DNA of 64,000 nt. Origin: Sinorhizobium saheli. Its GTDB lineage: Bacteria > Pseudomonadota > Alphaproteobacteria > Rhizobiales > Rhizobiaceae. Position 1 is the stretch's first letter; each line of letters begins with the position of its first letter. The notes under the pieces are model-generated. The model saw only the letters and a list, made by a program, of their open reading frames with translations. It was not told the DNA's origin and did not search any database. Of the stretch, positions 1 through 7,656 are shown one piece after another. The translations under genes were made by a program, and so were the position numbers. Where the stretch lies: NCBI RefSeq assembly GCF_001651875.1, contig NZ_LNQB01000073.1:558001-622000 (forward strand), given 5' to 3'.

Positions 1-188
1 CCCTCGGCGAAGGCCCGCCGGCGTTCGGCTTCGACGTCGATTTCCGGCATGGCGGGTTTCACGGCTCGGTCGGCATCGGTCAGATCGACATCGATATCCG
101 CAAAATACTTCGGCGGCGGCGGCATCCGCGTGAGCTCGATCTTCGGGGCGCTGAAATCCTTCAGATAACGGGAAAGCGACGCGCTCAT
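1..188 (-). CDS. Hypothetical protein, N-terminal part only
   Basis: An open frame starts with ATG at 186-188 and runs off the left edge, giving the first 62 residues (it begins MSASLSRYLKDFSAPKIEL). The peptide is hydrophilic, has a short poly-proline run (PPPP near residue 23) and has no signal peptide or membrane segment. I do not recognise a domain. It lies on the flagellin strand just after flaC, which in Sinorhizobium meliloti is the place of a conserved hypothetical gene between flaC and motB. A flagellum-associated role is inferred from position alone. Confidence 0.6.
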   Translation of the reverse strand, partial: MSASLSRYLKDFSAPKIELTRMPPPPKYFADIDVDLTDADRAVKPAMPEIDVEAERRRAFAE

Positions 189-731
189 CGGCACGCCTCC
201 ACCTTGCGCGCGATCCGCGTCGATACCCCCTGCCCCGCCGGCAAAGCCTGCCTCATGGCCCGCAAATCCATAGAGCCTGACACGTCTTAAATGTCTCCTT
301 CGGCCCGGAACGCCCGAGACAGCGCCAGGACCAGCATTCTCGATTCTGCAGCGGTCCGCGAAAGGGGAGACCCCTCCGGACAGCGGTGCAGGCGGCGGCC
401 GAAACCATCTCGGCCGGCAGTCGGACTACGGCGCCGCGCGTCTTATCGGACGCGCAAAGGTCGCCGGAGCACTTTGATTCGCTGCATGTTTTCATCCTTC
501 AAACCGGCTAGGATTCAAGGAAGCATGCAGCGAGACCGCCAAGGGAGGCTAGCCGGTCAAACTTGTGCGAAAATGAAGGTGTTGGACCGCGCCAGGGCAA
601 TAGCGCGGTCCAACCAGCCTCCGCCAATGCCGATGACCGGCGGCACGGCGGAAGAAGCGCTCGAGGCCCTGTTTCGTTCTTTTTTCAGGGTCGAGGCCGG
701 ATGTTCGCGCCCGTCGAAGCGGGCGGAACCC
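189..731. other. Intergenic region without a supported gene
   Basis: This stretch lies between flaC and the hypothetical gene at the left edge. Short frames exist on both strands but none has a convincing ribosome binding site or recognisable protein. It contains one copy of dispersed repeat family B (425-531). It presumably also holds the 3' untranslated region of flaC and the promoter of the left-edge gene, but I see no clear T-tailed terminator. Confidence 0.6.
425..531 (-). repeat. Dispersed intergenic repeat family B, copy 1
   Basis: The core reads as paired GC arms (gcgccgcgcgtctt ... gacgcgcaaagg) followed by gcatgttttcatcc ... gcatgcagc, reverse-oriented relative to the copies at 46804 and 55261. 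The shared landmarks are a gcatgt/atgcag inverted pair and a gcgc-rich hairpin spelling CCTTTGCGCG..AAGACGCGCGGCGC. Non-coding. Confidence 0.6.
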
Positions 732-1697
732 TTATTCCTGGAACAGGCGGAGAATGTTCTCGGAGTTGGTGTTGGCGATCGACAATGACTGGATGCCGAG
801 CTGCTGCTGGGTCTGCAACGCCTTGAGCCGGGTCGATTCCTCGTTCATGTCCGCATCGACGAGGCGACCGACACCCTTGTCGATCACGTCCATCAGGTTG
901 GCGACGAAGCCCTCCTGCATTTCGATGCGGCTGGTGATGGCACCGAGAGTGGAGGCGGAGTCGGTCAATTGACTGATCAGGTCGTCGACCACGCTGATCA
1001 TGTCGTCCAGGTCGCTGTCGGCGGTTGTGTCGTCGAGCGCGATCTCCGTCGCGCCGGCCGGCGGGCTGCCGGCATCGATGAGATAATATTCGCGGGCCGT
1101 GCCCGTCGGGCTCGACGTCAGCGCATCCGCGTCCACGGCCTTGGTGAGCATGCCGCGGCTCTCGTCCTGCACATCCACCAGAATGGATGCGGAGGTGTCG
1201 TAGTCGAGCGTCGTCACCGACACGCTGCCGTCGGCGCTGCGGTTGAACGAGGCGACGACCGATTTCATTCCGACGGCCGCGGAAGCGTCGTTATAAAGCC
1301 AGTTCTCGCCCGAGAAGGACGCCGATTGCGCGGCCGACACCAGCTGATCCTTGAGCTGTTCCAGCTCCTTGTCGATCTTGTCCTTGTCGACGCCGGGCTC
1401 CCGGGCCGCGACCAGCTTGGCCTTGATCTCGCTCATGAGATCGATGACGGCATCCATCGCGGCATAGGCGGTATCGACCTTTGCCGCGCCCAGGCCCAGC
1501 GCATCCTGAACGGTGGAAAGCGCCGTATTGTCCGATCGCATGGTCGTCGCAATGGACCAGTAGGCGGCATTGTCGGCAGCGGTTTCGACACGGTAGCCGG
1601 AGGAAACGCGGCTCTGGGTTTCATCCATATTTCGGGTAATCGCGCGCAGGGTCTGCAGTGCAGCCATGGCGGCAGCGTTCGTCAGGATGCTGGTCAT
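732..1697 (-). CDS. flaC: Flagellin (flaC position)
   Basis: Structural subunit of the flagellar filament, exported through the flagellar type III apparatus. The 321-residue product opens with MTSILTNAAAMAALQTLR and carries the D0/D1 signature DNAAYWSIATTMRSDN near residue 40-58. It ends in the conserved helix ESTRLKALQTQQQLGIQSLS followed by NTNSENILRLF. The central region (about 130-220) is unlike the other three copies, as expected for surface-exposed domains. The name follows the flaA-flaB-flaD-flaC order of S. meliloti. It is the most divergent of the four flagellins, for example MDEIKAKLVAARE-type changes in the D1 helix. It has its own upstream promoter block. Confidence 0.9.
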   Translation of the reverse strand: MTSILTNAAAMAALQTLRAITRNMDETQSRVSSGYRVETAADNAAYWSIATTMRSDNTALSTVQDALGLGAAKVDTAYAAMDAVIDLMSEIKAKLVAAREPGVDKDKIDKELEQLKDQLVSAAQSASFSGENWLYNDASAAVGMKSVVASFNRSADGSVSVTTLDYDTSASILVDVQDESRGMLTKAVDADALTSSPTGTAREYYLIDAGSPPAGATEIALDDTTADSDLDDMISVVDDLISQLTDSASTLGAITSRIEMQEGFVANLMDVIDKGVGRLVDADMNEESTRLKALQTQQQLGIQSLSIANTNSENILRLFQE

Positions 1698-1728
1698 CGG
1701 TTGTCGCTCTGTCTGATGAGAATCGAAA

Positions 1729-1770
1729 ACATTCCGGAGGCGACCGGCAACGATGGTAAGGCGTCATGCG
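1729..1770 (-). promoter_or_regulatory. Conserved promoter-like block upstream of flaC
   Basis: A 42-bp block reads on the plus strand acattccgg ... accgg ... gcgtcatgcg. It is shared, with the same 42-bp length, by the regions upstream of flaB, flaD and icpA, and in a 49-bp form upstream of flaA. On the coding strand the order is CATGACGC then CCGG then CCGGAATGT, ending 32 bp before the flaC start. This suggests a common late flagellar promoter. The assignment of -35/-10 elements is not settled from sequence alone. Confidence 0.6.
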
Positions 1771-1811
1771 CACTGCCACTTGTTTGCCCTGAGTGGACAG
1801 ACCATCGGTTC

Positions 1812-1860
1812 TTAACCATTCGTTAACCGTAAATGGTTAACAAATGGTTAATACGGTTAA
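1812..1860. promoter_or_regulatory. Cluster of five TTAACC/GGTTAA hexamers upstream of flaC
   Basis: Hexamers begin at 1812, 1823, 1835, 1846 and 1855 (two as TTAACC, three as GGTTAA). They are spaced 9-12 bp apart, close to one helical turn. The cluster is about 40 bp upstream of the flaC promoter block. Single or paired copies occur upstream of flaD, flaB and icpA, so they may be activator sites. Confidence 0.45.
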
Positions 1861-1962
1861 CGGCCTGTTAAGATTGATAAACACAAAGTAAAGCCTTGGC
1901 GGATTATCTCGCCTCCGGCGGCGCAGGCATGAGATGCGTGCGTTACCTGGGCGCAAAAGCAC

Positions 1963-1993
1963 CGAAGGCCGCGCAGGAGCTGCGCGGCCTTCG
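1963..1993 (-). terminator. Rho-independent terminator after flaD
   Basis: Perfect 14-bp arms (1963-1976 and 1980-1993) enclose a 3-base loop. On the minus strand they are followed by GTGCTTTTGC. The hairpin lies 55 bp beyond the flaD stop and separates flaD from the flaC transcription unit. Confidence 0.75.
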
Positions 1994-2048
1994 GGCGATA
2001 ACGATAACGATTGCGGGGAGACGCAGCCCGGGAAGGCTGCCTGACCTG

Positions 2049-2984
2049 CTACTGACGGAAGAGCTGGAGGATGTTTTCCGAATTGGTGTTGGCGATCGAC
2101 AGCGACTGGACGGCGAGCTGCTGCTGCGTCTGCAGGGCCTTGAGGCGGGTCGATTCCTCGTTCATGTCGGCATCGACGAGACGGCCGATACCGGAGTCGA
2201 TCGAGTCGGTCAGCGCCGCGACAAACTCCTCCTGCAGGCCGATGCGCATGGAGATCGACCCGAGCGCGGAGGCAGCGCTGGTCATCGCCTGCAGGGCGCT
2301 CTCAACCAGGGTCAGCGATTCGGCCATGTTCGTCGCAATATCCGGGTCAGCGAACACGGTGATGTCGAGCGTGTAAACCGATGCAGCGGGCGCGGTCGTG
2401 AAGGTCCCGTCCGTCCCGAGCACCCCGGTGGTGTCATCGATCCCGCCGGCGCCATCGCCGCCGAACAGCAGGTTGCCGGTCGCCGTGTCATCCAAGGTGT
2501 AGGTGGTCGTCTTCACCGAAACGGTGCCGTCGGACGCCCGCACGAAGCCCGAGACGACGCTTTTCGCGACCGCGTCGCCAGCGACCCAATTCTCGCCACT
2601 GAACGAGGCCGATTCGGCGATCGACATCAACTGTTCCTGAAGCTGGTCGATCTCTTCCTGGATCTTGCTCTTGTCGACGCCCTCTTCCGTAGCGGCTACG
2701 ACCTTGGCCTTGATTTCCTTGACGACTTCGATGGCGCTTTCCATCGCGGCATAGGACGTGTCGACCTTGGCGGCACCGAGACCGAGGGCGTCCTGAACGG
2801 CGGATAGCGCCATATTGTCCGAGCGCATGGTGGTCGCAATCGACCAATAGGCGGCGTTGTCCGCAGCCTCGCCGACGCGCAGCCCTGATGAAACTCGGGC
2901 CTGGGTCGTCTCCATGCTGTCGTCGATCGAACGGAGAGTCTGGAGCGCAGCCATTGCCGCCGTGTTCGTCAAGATGCTGGTCAT
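2049..2984 (-). CDS. flaD: Flagellin (flaD position)
   Basis: Filament subunit of 311 residues. The N-terminal D0/D1 region starts MTSILTNTAAMAALQTLRSI and contains RVGEAADNAAYWSIATTMRS. The C-terminal region holds ESTRLKALQTQQQLAVQSLS and ends NILQLFRQ. The centre (about 150-235) is variable and rich in Thr, Gly and Asp (TATGNLLFGGDGAGG), closest in layout to the flaB and flaA copies. It has its own promoter block (3022-3063) and terminator (1963-1993), so it is probably transcribed as a single gene. The paralogue letter is taken from position and is less certain than the function. Confidence 0.9.
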   Translation of the reverse strand: MTSILTNTAAMAALQTLRSIDDSMETTQARVSSGLRVGEAADNAAYWSIATTMRSDNMALSAVQDALGLGAAKVDTSYAAMESAIEVVKEIKAKVVAATEEGVDKSKIQEEIDQLQEQLMSIAESASFSGENWVAGDAVAKSVVSGFVRASDGTVSVKTTTYTLDDTATGNLLFGGDGAGGIDDTTGVLGTDGTFTTAPAASVYTLDITVFADPDIATNMAESLTLVESALQAMTSAASALGSISMRIGLQEEFVAALTDSIDSGIGRLVDADMNEESTRLKALQTQQQLAVQSLSIANTNSENILQLFRQ

Positions 2985-3021
2985 AGTCTAGGTGCCCCTT
3001 GGATAAGCATGTGATGAAGGG

Positions 3022-3063
3022 ACATACCGGATCGCCGCCGGCAACGATGAGCGGCGTCATGCC
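3022..3063 (-). promoter_or_regulatory. Conserved promoter-like block upstream of flaD
   Basis: The same 42-bp architecture as at flaC, flaB and icpA: acataccgg at 3022-3030, gccgg near 3037, and gcgtcatgcc ending at 3063. TTAACC immediately beyond (3066-3071) and GGTTAA at 3085 and 3126 lie upstream on the coding strand. Confidence 0.6.
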
Positions 3064-3192
3064 TGTTAACCCGCTGGTCACCTTGGTTAACTCATCGTTT
3101 CGATGCGGCCAGCTAACGCGACTATGGTTAACAAAAGATAAACCGACGTTAATGAATTTAAGAAAACCTAACGATTCCTTGCCAAAACGCGA

Positions 3193-3220
3193 AAGCCGCA
3201 CCTTTCGCAAGGTGCGGCTT
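3193..3220 (-). terminator. Rho-independent terminator after flaB
   Basis: Perfect 12-bp arms (3193-3204 and 3209-3220) flank a tcgc loop. On the minus strand the hairpin is followed by TCGCGTTTTGG. It lies 45 bp beyond the flaB stop. Confidence 0.7.
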
Positions 3221-3264
3221 CAGCGCGGCGGATATCCGCCCCCGAGCTTGTGGTGCGCTGCCGA

Positions 3265-4185
3265 TTAACGGAAGAGCTGGAGAACGTTTTCCGAATTGCT
3301 GTTGGCGATCGACAGCGACTGAACGGCGAGCTGCTGCTGCGTCTGCAGGGCCTTGAGGCGGGTCGATTCCTCGTTCATGTCGGCATCGACGAGACGGCCG
3401 ACGCCGGAGTCGATCGAGTCCGACAGCTTCGCGACGAAATCTTCCTGCAGGCCGATGCGCATGGAGATCGAACCGAGCTCGGCGGCGGCGCTGGTCATGG
3501 CCGAGAGCGCATCGTCGACGTCCGAGAGCACGTCGTTCATGTTCGCCGTCGCCAGACCGCTGATGTCCAGCGAGTAGACGGCATAAGCACCAGCCGAAGC
3601 GCCGCCGGTGCCGAGGATTCCGGTCGTGGTGTCGAGGGCGCCGGAGCCGTCATCGCTGAACAGGAGGTTGCCGCCGGTTACGCCGTCGACCAGCGCATAG
3701 CTCGTCGTCTTGACGGAGACGGTGCTATCAGAGGCGCGCACGAAGCCCGAGACAACGGTCACGGTGTTGCCGGCAATGCCGCCGATCCAGTTCTCGCCGC
3801 TGAACGAAGCGGATTCGGCGATCGACAGAAGCTGCTCCTGGAGCTGATCGATTTCTTCCTGGACCTTGGCCTTGTCGACGCCTTCTTCCGTTGCGGTAAC
3901 GACCTTGGCCTTGATTTCCTTCACGACCTCGATGGCCGATTCCATGCCGGCATAGGCCGTGTCGACCTTGGCGGCGCCGAGGCCGAGCGCGTCCTGGACG
4001 GCGGAAAGCGCCATGTTGTCGGAACGCATCGTGGTTGCAATCGACCAGTAAGCGGCGTTGTCCGAAGCTTCGCCGACGCGCAGGCCGGAAGAAACGCGGC
4101 CCTGGGTCGTTTCCATGTTGTTGCCGATCGACCGCAGGGTTTCGAGTGCGGACATGGCTGCGATGTTGGTGAGAATGCTTGTCAT
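3265..4185 (-). CDS. flaB: Flagellin (flaB position)
   Basis: Filament subunit of 306 residues. I chose the ATG at 4183-4185 because it gives the family start MTSILTNIAAMSALETLR. An upstream in-frame start would add 29 residues unlike any flagellin. DNAAYWSIATTMRSDN and the C-terminal ESTRLKALQTQQQLAVQSLS are present. The central part contains TGGNLLFSDDGSG and DTTTGILGTG, clearly related to the flaA centre. It has its own promoter block at 4221-4262 and a terminator at 3193-3220. Confidence 0.92.
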   Translation of the reverse strand: MTSILTNIAAMSALETLRSIGNNMETTQGRVSSGLRVGEASDNAAYWSIATTMRSDNMALSAVQDALGLGAAKVDTAYAGMESAIEVVKEIKAKVVTATEEGVDKAKVQEEIDQLQEQLLSIAESASFSGENWIGGIAGNTVTVVSGFVRASDSTVSVKTTSYALVDGVTGGNLLFSDDGSGALDTTTGILGTGGASAGAYAVYSLDISGLATANMNDVLSDVDDALSAMTSAAAELGSISMRIGLQEDFVAKLSDSIDSGVGRLVDADMNEESTRLKALQTQQQLAVQSLSIANSNSENVLQLFR

Positions 4186-4220
4186 GTTGTGGGTGCCCCT
4201 TAGTGGCTGATTAAGAAGGG

Positions 4221-4262
4221 ACATTCCGGAGTTCACCGGGAAGCGACGGTCAGCGTCATGCC
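4221..4262 (-). promoter_or_regulatory. Conserved promoter-like block upstream of flaB
   Basis: A 42-bp block with acattccgg at 4221-4229, caccgg near 4234, and gcgtcatgcc ending at 4262. It is identical in spacing to the flaD block. The palindrome GGTTAACC lies upstream on the coding strand at 4284-4291, and another GGTTAA at 4325. Confidence 0.6.
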
Positions 4263-4358
4263 TGCTAACCAATTGATATTATTGGTTAACCCGCCAGTTC
4301 GATGGTGTTAGGAAACAGCAATATGGTTAAGGAATGTTGAAGCGGACAAAAAAATGCG

Positions 4359-4390
4359 AAAAGCCGCGACCGAATACGGTCGCGGCCTTT
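4359..4390 (-). terminator. Rho-independent terminator after flaA
   Basis: Arms gccgcgaccg (4363-4372) and cggtcgcggc (4377-4386) enclose a 4-base loop. On the minus strand the stem is followed by TTTTCGCATTTTTTT, a strong T-rich tail. It lies about 45 bp past the flaA stop. Confidence 0.8.
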
Positions 4391-4432
4391 TCCAGCGTTG
4401 CGGCACGGTCAGCCTCCGTGCCGTTTCGCCGA

Positions 4433-5341
4433 TTAGCGGAAGAGCGACAGGATGTTCTGCGAGTCGGAGTTGGCGATCGAGAGCGCCTGGATGGCGAGCT
4501 GCTGCTGCGTCTGCAGGGCCTTCAGGCGCGTCGATTCCTCGTTCATGTCGGCGTCGACCAGACGACCGATGCCGGCCTCGATCGAGTCGCTGAGTTCGGC
4601 GACGAAGTCCGACTGCAGGTCGATGCGGGTCGACATGGAGCCGAGGGACGATGCCGCGCTGGTCATTGCGGTAAGCGCGTCTTCAACGTCGGAGAGAGCG
4701 TTGCCGAGCGCGGTGGCATCCATGGAGGAAATATCGAGGCCATAGACCGTATTGCCGTTCGTGCCCGCGGTGCCGAGGATGCCGGTGCCAGTGTCGAGAC
4801 CGCCCGAGCCATCGTCAGCGAAGAGAAGCGTACCGTCGGCGGCGTCCGTCAAAGTGTAATCGGACGTCTTGACCGACACCGTACCATCCGAAGCCCGGAC
4901 GAAGCCGGTAACGACCGTCTTGGTGCCAGCCTCGCCGGCAATCCAGTTTTCGCCGTTGAAGGACGCGGATTCGGCGATGCTCAGGAGCTGGTCCTGAAGC
5001 TGATCGATTTCTTCCTGAACCTTGGCAGCGTCGACGCCTTCTTCCGTCGCGGCGACGATCTTGGCCTTGATTTCCGTGACGACGTCGATAGCCGCTTCCA
5101 TACCGGAATAGGCGGTGTCAACCTTGGCGGCGCCCATGCCGAGTGCGTCGGTTACCGAGGAAAGAGCGGCATTGTCGGAGCGCATGGTCGTCGCGATCGA
5201 CCAGTAGGCGGCGTTGTCGGAAGCCGAGCCGACGCGCATGCCGGTGGAAATCCGGTTCTGCGTATCTTCCATCGAGGAGGAGATGGAGCGTAGCGTCGAG
5301 AGTGCCGCCATAGCGGAGGTGTTGGTGAGAATGCTAGCCAT
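4433..5341 (-). CDS. flaA: Flagellin (flaA position, likely major)
   Basis: Filament subunit of 302 residues starting MASILTNTSAMAALSTLR at the ATG 5339-5341. The alternative upstream start adds 12 residues not seen in the paralogues. It has DNAAYWSIATTMRSDN in D1 and ESTRLKALQTQQQLAIQALS near the C-terminus. It is first in the transcriptional direction of the flagellin array, as flaA is in S. meliloti, where FlaA is the principal flagellin; that ranking is knowledge of the relative, not seen here. Its promoter block is 7 bp longer than those of the other three. Confidence 0.92.
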   Translation of the reverse strand: MASILTNTSAMAALSTLRSISSSMEDTQNRISTGMRVGSASDNAAYWSIATTMRSDNAALSSVTDALGMGAAKVDTAYSGMEAAIDVVTEIKAKIVAATEEGVDAAKVQEEIDQLQDQLLSIAESASFNGENWIAGEAGTKTVVTGFVRASDGTVSVKTSDYTLTDAADGTLLFADDGSGGLDTGTGILGTAGTNGNTVYGLDISSMDATALGNALSDVEDALTAMTSAASSLGSMSTRIDLQSDFVAELSDSIEAGIGRLVDADMNEESTRLKALQTQQQLAIQALSIANSDSQNILSLFR

Positions 5342-5373
5342 ATTCGTTGTCCCTACGAAATACTGATTGGGGG

Positions 5374-5422
5374 ACATACCGGGTTGAAAACCTTACCGGT
5401 CACGACGGCCCGGCATCATGCC
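5374..5422 (-). promoter_or_regulatory. Conserved promoter-like block upstream of flaA (49-bp form)
   Basis: It contains acataccgg (5374-5382), taccgg (about 5394-5399) and gcatcatgcc ending at 5422. The distance between the inner ccgg and the atgcc element (14 bp) is the same as in the other copies. The 7 extra bases lie between the outer and inner ccgg elements. This indicates that the catcatgcc-to-inner-ccgg spacing is the constrained one. Confidence 0.55.
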
Positions 5423-5654
5423 ACTCGGCTCCGCTCAACTTTTGAAGGACACCAAACCCGCCGTGTGAGAACGAAACTCGCAGCCATTTCTTGCCAACTA
5501 CTTAATCCGCGGGGGTACCTCCGGCCCCGCCCGAGAATGTGGTGAATCGCCCGTGAAATCTTATGTTTAACGGATTCTTATCAAGGCGGGAGCCAGGGAA
5601 GGGAGCGCGGGTTTGCGCCCCTCGAGAGCCTGTCCGGGCTTGTCCCGTTTCGGC

Positions 5655-6392
5655 TCAGACGAACGATCGCACGAGGCTTCCGACGAGCAGGTTCCAGCCG
5701 TCGATCAGCACGAAGAAGAGGATCTTGAACGGCAGCGAGATCGCCGTCGGCGGCAGCATCATCATGCCCATGGCCATGGTGATGGTCGAGACGATGAGGT
5801 CGATCACCAGGAACGGCAGCATGATCAGGAAGCCGATCTCGAAGCCGCGGCGGATCTCCGAAATCATGAAGGCGGGCACGACCGCGCGCAGGTCGACCTT
5901 GTCGTCGACGACGACCGTCTGGCCCTTTTCCTTGGCGATGTCGATGAAGAGCTGCAGGTCCTTGTCACGCGTGTTGGCGAGCATGAATTCGCGGAACGGC
6001 TCGGACACGCGTTGCACGGCATCCGTTTCCGAGATCTCGTTCTTCAGGAGCGGATCGATGCCTTCGCGCCAGGCGCGGTCGAAGGTCGGTGCCATGACGT
6101 AGAAGGTCATGAACAGCGCCAGCGACACCATGATCATGTTGGACGGCGTCGTCGCCAGCCCCATGCCCGATCGGAGGATCGCGAAGGCGATGACGAAGCG
6201 CGGGAAGCTCGTCACCATGATAAGGATGCCCGGGGCCACCGAAAGAACGGTCAGGAGGCCGAAGGTACGGATGATCCACGAGGCGGCCGAACCCTCTATC
6301 GGCGTGTTCAGAATATCGGCGGGAAAGCTCTGCGCCCCGGCAATTCCCGACATCGCCATCATGGCGACTATGAAGGTGGCAATGCGAAGCAT
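5655..6392 (-). CDS. fliP: Flagellar export gate protein FliP
   Basis: Inner membrane component of the flagellar type III export gate, working with FliQ, FliR, FlhA and FlhB. The 245-residue protein has a cleavable-type signal (MLRIATFIVAMMAMSGIAGA) and the FliP core, including TSFPRFVIAFAILRSGMG and PFLVIDLIVSTITMAMGMMM, with about four further membrane segments. Length is normal for the family. It is the last gene of the minus-strand basal body run, 21 bp after fliL. Confidence 0.96.
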   Translation of the reverse strand: MLRIATFIVAMMAMSGIAGAQSFPADILNTPIEGSAASWIIRTFGLLTVLSVAPGILIMVTSFPRFVIAFAILRSGMGLATTPSNMIMVSLALFMTFYVMAPTFDRAWREGIDPLLKNEISETDAVQRVSEPFREFMLANTRDKDLQLFIDIAKEKGQTVVVDDKVDLRAVVPAFMISEIRRGFEIGFLIMLPFLVIDLIVSTITMAMGMMMLPPTAISLPFKILFFVLIDGWNLLVGSLVRSFV

Positions 6393-6413
6393 CGAGGGGT
6401 CAAGCCTGCCGAA

Positions 6414-6905
6414 TCACTGGATGACGAAGGTTCGGAACATCACCTTCGTTACGCGGCCCTCGGAGCGCAGGTCAACCCGCTCCTGAATGTCATCCCGGAG
6501 ATATTGGAAGCCGCGCGGACCCTGGATTTGCTGCAGCGATACGGTCTTCAGGTAGGCTGCAATGTCCTGGTGTATCGCCTCCGCCATGCTGACGTCCGGT
6601 ACGCCCTTGAACTGAAGCGCGACCACGATGCGAAGCCAGTTCTCCGAGGGATAGGCGAGGTTCGTCGTGATCGGCTCGAGCTCGACGATGCCGTTGGCTT
6701 CCGTGGCAATCTTCGGCAGCGGCTCCTCGCCCGTGGCGCCCGCCGGCACTTCAACCGCCGCGGCCGTTTCCTCGGCCGGCGGGGGCGCGAGGAGCTCACC
6801 GACGAGCCAGCCCCCGGCGGCGGCCACGAGCGTGAGCACGGCCACGGCGGCAATGGTCATCACCAGCGAGGGGGATTTCGACTCTTTGCTATCGTTTTCT
6901 TCCAT
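6414..6905 (-). CDS. fliL: Flagellar basal body-associated protein FliL
   Basis: Single-pass membrane protein that surrounds the stators near the MS ring and supports motor torque. The 163 residues comprise a charged cytoplasmic tail (MEENDSKESKSP), one membrane segment at about 14-40, an alanine/proline/glutamate-rich linker, and the periplasmic FliL domain ending in the conserved RVTKVMFRTFVIQ. It sits between flgH and fliP, as in other rhizobia. Confidence 0.93.
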   Translation of the reverse strand: MEENDSKESKSPSLVMTIAAVAVLTLVAAAGGWLVGELLAPPPAEETAAAVEVPAGATGEEPLPKIATEANGIVELEPITTNLAYPSENWLRIVVALQFKGVPDVSMAEAIHQDIAAYLKTVSLQQIQGPRGFQYLRDDIQERVDLRSEGRVTKVMFRTFVIQ

Positions 6906-6945
6906 CGTGCCGTTCCGTGGCGAGGATGCCTGATTGTGCCGCCCG

Positions 6946-7656
6946 TCAGATCGGCGAGACGAGGTCCACGACCTGCTGCCCCCACGGCGGCTGCTGCACC
7001 TCCATCAGGCGGCCGCGGCCGCCGTAGGAGATGCGCGCCTCGGCGATGCGGTCGTAGGAAATGACGTTGTCGGCATCGACATCGCGCGGGCGGACGATGC
7101 CGGCGACGTTCAGGATGCGCAGCTCGTGGTTGACGCGCACCTCCTGCGAGCCGCTGATCAGCAGATTGCCGTTCTCAAGGACACCGGTGACCACGGCGGC
7201 GACGAGGAGCCTGAGCTTTTCGGAGCGCTCCGTCTTGCCGTCGCCCTCGGTCTTGGTGTTCGAGCCGTAGTCGAGATCGCCGGACCAGGAGAAGTCGCTC
7301 GTCTGCGACTCGCCGCTGGCGCCGAGATTGAAGCCGCTCGAGTTCGTGCGGCTGCGGTCCGTCTCGTTTTCGAAGGAGGCCTTGTCGTCGATGCGGATGT
7401 CGACCGTGAGGATGTCGCCGACATTGATCGCGCGGGCATCCTTGAAGAGCGCTGACTGCTGGTCGTTCCAGAGCGAATATCCGTGCGTGACCTGATGCGG
7501 CTGCTTCGGATAGGCCGCGAGCTGCGGCGTCTGCGTGTATTGCAGGCCGCTGCCGATCGGGCTCATCGACGGCGCCCGTCCGATCTCGTTGAACGCCTGG
7601 TTCTGGCACCCCGCAAGGAGACCCGCGGCCAAGACGGCCGTAAAATGCTTTCTCAT
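6946..7656 (-). CDS. flgH: Flagellar L-ring lipoprotein FlgH
   Basis: Outer membrane ring protein of the basal body. The 236-residue product has a lipoprotein signal with lipobox LLAGC (Cys17), then the FlgH core with SLWNDQQSALFKDARAINVGDILTV and a C-terminal ISYGGRGRLMEVQQPPWGQQ. The start overlaps the motE stop by 4 bp, indicating translational coupling. Confidence 0.96.
   Translation of the reverse strand: MRKHFTAVLAAGLLAGCQNQAFNEIGRAPSMSPIGSGLQYTQTPQLAAYPKQPHQVTHGYSLWNDQQSALFKDARAINVGDILTVDIRIDDKASFENETDRSRTNSSGFNLGASGESQTSDFSWSGDLDYGSNTKTEGDGKTERSEKLRLLVAAVVTGVLENGNLLISGSQEVRVNHELRILNVAGIVRPRDVDADNVISYDRIAEARISYGGRGRLMEVQQPPWGQQVVDLVSPI

Noticed and set aside
700-731. Terminator after flaC
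   Set aside because: A short cgcccg/cgggcg dyad is present but there is no T-run on the minus strand, so it is not called.
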